A DNA stretch of 13,174 nucleotides from Streptosporangiaceae bacterium (GTDB lineage: Bacteria; Actinomycetota; Actinomycetes; Streptosporangiales; Streptosporangiaceae). Position numbers and translations under genes: made by a program. The DNA lies in the NCBI GenBank assembly GCA_030038715.1, contig JASHSO010000094.1, positions 1 to 13,174 of the forward strand. Reading direction: 5' to 3'. The notes under the pieces are model-generated. The model was not told the origin of the DNA. It was given only the letters and a program-made list of their open reading frames with translations, and did not search any database. Within the stretch, counting starts at the first letter, position 1, and each line of letters opens with the position of its first letter. Shown here in pieces: positions 12,080 to 13,174 of the stretch.

Positions 12080-13174
12080 GTGTCATCACCGACCCCTTCT
12101 CGGTTCGGGTTCGCTACCCATCTGTCTTGCCGCGAGTGCGGCCACACTTGTCGGCTCGGCTCTCAGCACGTTTGTGCCGAGTGCTTTGGCCCGCTCGAAG
12201 TGGCGTATGAGTTCCCGGTCATCAGCAGGAGCTCAATCGAATCCGGACCGCAGAGCATGTGGCGGTACGCGAGCATGCTCCCCGTGCCGCCGGATGTCGC
12301 GCGCACGCCCAATCTCGAGCCAGGCTGGACCAGGCTCGTGAGGGCAGACCAGCTCGCGAGCGTGCTCGGCATGCGCGAGCTATGGATCAAGGACGAGCGC
12401 AGCAACCCGACGCACTCATTCAAGGACCGGGTGGTCGGCGTCGCCCTCGCTGCGGCCATCGAACTCGGCTTCAAGGTGCTCGCCTGCCCGTCGACCGGAA
12501 ACCTCGCCAACGCCGTGGCAGCTGCGGCGGCGCGGGCGGGCATCCGCTCGGTCGTCCTTGTGCCCGCCGACCTCGAACCGCAGAAGATCGTCGGCACGGC
12601 CGTGTACGGCTGCTCGCTGGTGGCCGTGCGGGGCAGCTACGACGACGTCAACCGGCTCGCCTCCGAGCTTGCCGACGAGCGGCCTGACTGGGCGTTCGTG
12701 AACGTGAACGTCCGACCGTATTACGCCGAGGGGTCCAAGACCATCGGCTTTGAGATCGCAGAGCAGCTTGGCTGGCGGCTACCCGAGCAAGTTGTGGTCC
12801 CAGTGGCATCCGGGGCGCAGCTCGTGAAGGTGGACAAGGCATTCCGGGAGCTAGTCAAGACGGGGCTTGTCGACGAGGCGCCTTATCGCGTATACGGAGC
12901 GCAGGCCACCGGCTGCTCCCCGGTAGCCGCCGCGTTCCGGGCCGGTCACGATGTCGTCCATCCCGTCAGGCCCGCCACAGTCGCCAAGTCGCTGGCGATC
13001 GGGAACCCAGCGGATGGGCCCTACGTGCTTGACGTCGTGCGCCGAACCGGCGGCATAGTCGCGGATGTCGGCGACGACGAGCTGGTGGATGCCATCAAGC
13101 TCCTCGCGGCGACCGAGGGGATCTTCGCCGAAACCGCGGGCGGCGTGACCCTGGCAGTTCTGCGCGAGCTGCTG
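12080..13174 (+). CDS. thrC: Threonine synthase-like PLP enzyme, 3' end cut by window
   Basis: The first 365 residues are present. An N-terminal four-cysteine zinc ribbon (Cys17, Cys20, Cys32, Cys35 in CRECG and CAECFG) leads into a fold type II PLP enzyme. The Schiff-base lysine is Lys115 in NPTHSFKDR. The phosphate-cup motif is STGNLANAV. Later motifs VVVPVASGAQL, GAQATGCSPV, KSLAIGNPADG and EGIFAETAGG are characteristic of actinobacterial threonine synthases, which turn O-phosphohomoserine into threonine. The start is the GTG at 12080, nine bases after the purine-rich stretch. About 50 residues are expected beyond the edge. Placement under a SAM riboswitch is odd for pure threonine synthesis and leaves open a role in methionine or sulfur metabolism; thrC is used as the family name. 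Confidence 0.9.
   Translation, partial: MSSPTPSRFGFATHLSCRECGHTCRLGSQHVCAECFGPLEVAYEFPVISRSSIESGPQSMWRYASMLPVPPDVARTPNLEPGWTRLVRADQLASVLGMRELWIKDERSNPTHSFKDRVVGVALAAAIELGFKVLACPSTGNLANAVAAAAARAGIRSVVLVPADLEPQKIVGTAVYGCSLVAVRGSYDDVNRLASELADERPDWAFVNVNVRPYYAEGSKTIGFEIAEQLGWRLPEQVVVPVASGAQLVKVDKAFRELVKTGLVDEAPYRVYGAQATGCSPVAAAFRAGHDVVHPVRPATVAKSLAIGNPADGPYVLDVVRRTGGIVADVGDDELVDAIKLLAATEGIFAETAGGVTLAVLRELL

Noticed and set aside
1..13174. CRISPR array or complete insertion sequence
   Set aside because: No regularly spaced repeats, transposase motifs or paired terminal repeats were seen on either strand.

Overview
The window is high-GC DNA with the codon character, GTG/TTG starts and gene families of an actinobacterium. 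The pointers are a DUF3263 protein, a mycosin-like S8 protein, an actinobacterial-type OtsA and an S-box leader before a threonine synthase-like gene. The order or genus cannot be fixed from sequence alone; a filamentous, Streptosporangiales/Streptomyces-like genome would fit. All function calls were made by reading translations and motifs, without database searches.

Left part (1-5700), accessory in character. A minus-strand Phd/YefM antitoxin and RelE/ParE toxin pair (334-618, 53-337) has a palindromic, apparently leaderless promoter. Next come a tRNA-like half molecule (901-935), an intact tRNA-Thr(UGU) (1073-1145) whose 3' end is tandemly duplicated over 15 bp, and a badly eroded tyrosine integrase (about 1260-1812). 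Together these look like the scar of an integrative element at a tRNA gene. A large minus-strand class III cyclase/TolB-like/TPR protein follows (1891-3861). Then there is debris: a frameshifted SDR fragment and an unrecognised ORF. Two strong hairpins lie beyond it (4749-4797 and a U-tract terminator at 4890-4931). A two-gene unit of a small XRE regulator and a four-helix membrane protein (5023-5696) closes this part and has a consensus promoter overlapping an inverted repeat.

Right part (5700-13174), more like chromosomal backbone. On the minus strand lie a secreted, membrane-anchored mycosin-like subtilase homologue that has lost its catalytic Asp, His and oxyanion Asn and carries a roughly 350-residue disordered tail (5882-8146), and upstream of it a SAM hydroxide adenosyltransferase (8224-9042). 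Divergent from these are a DUF3263 gene and otsB (9126-10214). otsB converges on otsA (10211-11683), the two stop codons sharing one CTAG. OtsA and OtsB together make trehalose from UDP-glucose and glucose-6-phosphate. A SAM-I (S-box) riboswitch (about 11909-12066) precedes a threonine synthase-like gene that runs off the right edge (12080-13174).

Best candidates for a second look: the pseudo-protease with its long cytoplasmic tail, the tRNA-like half molecule beside the tRNA-Thr/integrase scar, the SAM control of a ThrC-like enzyme close to a SAM-hydrolysing enzyme, and a possible small RNA between 4731 and 4931. No clearly new multi-gene system is visible.
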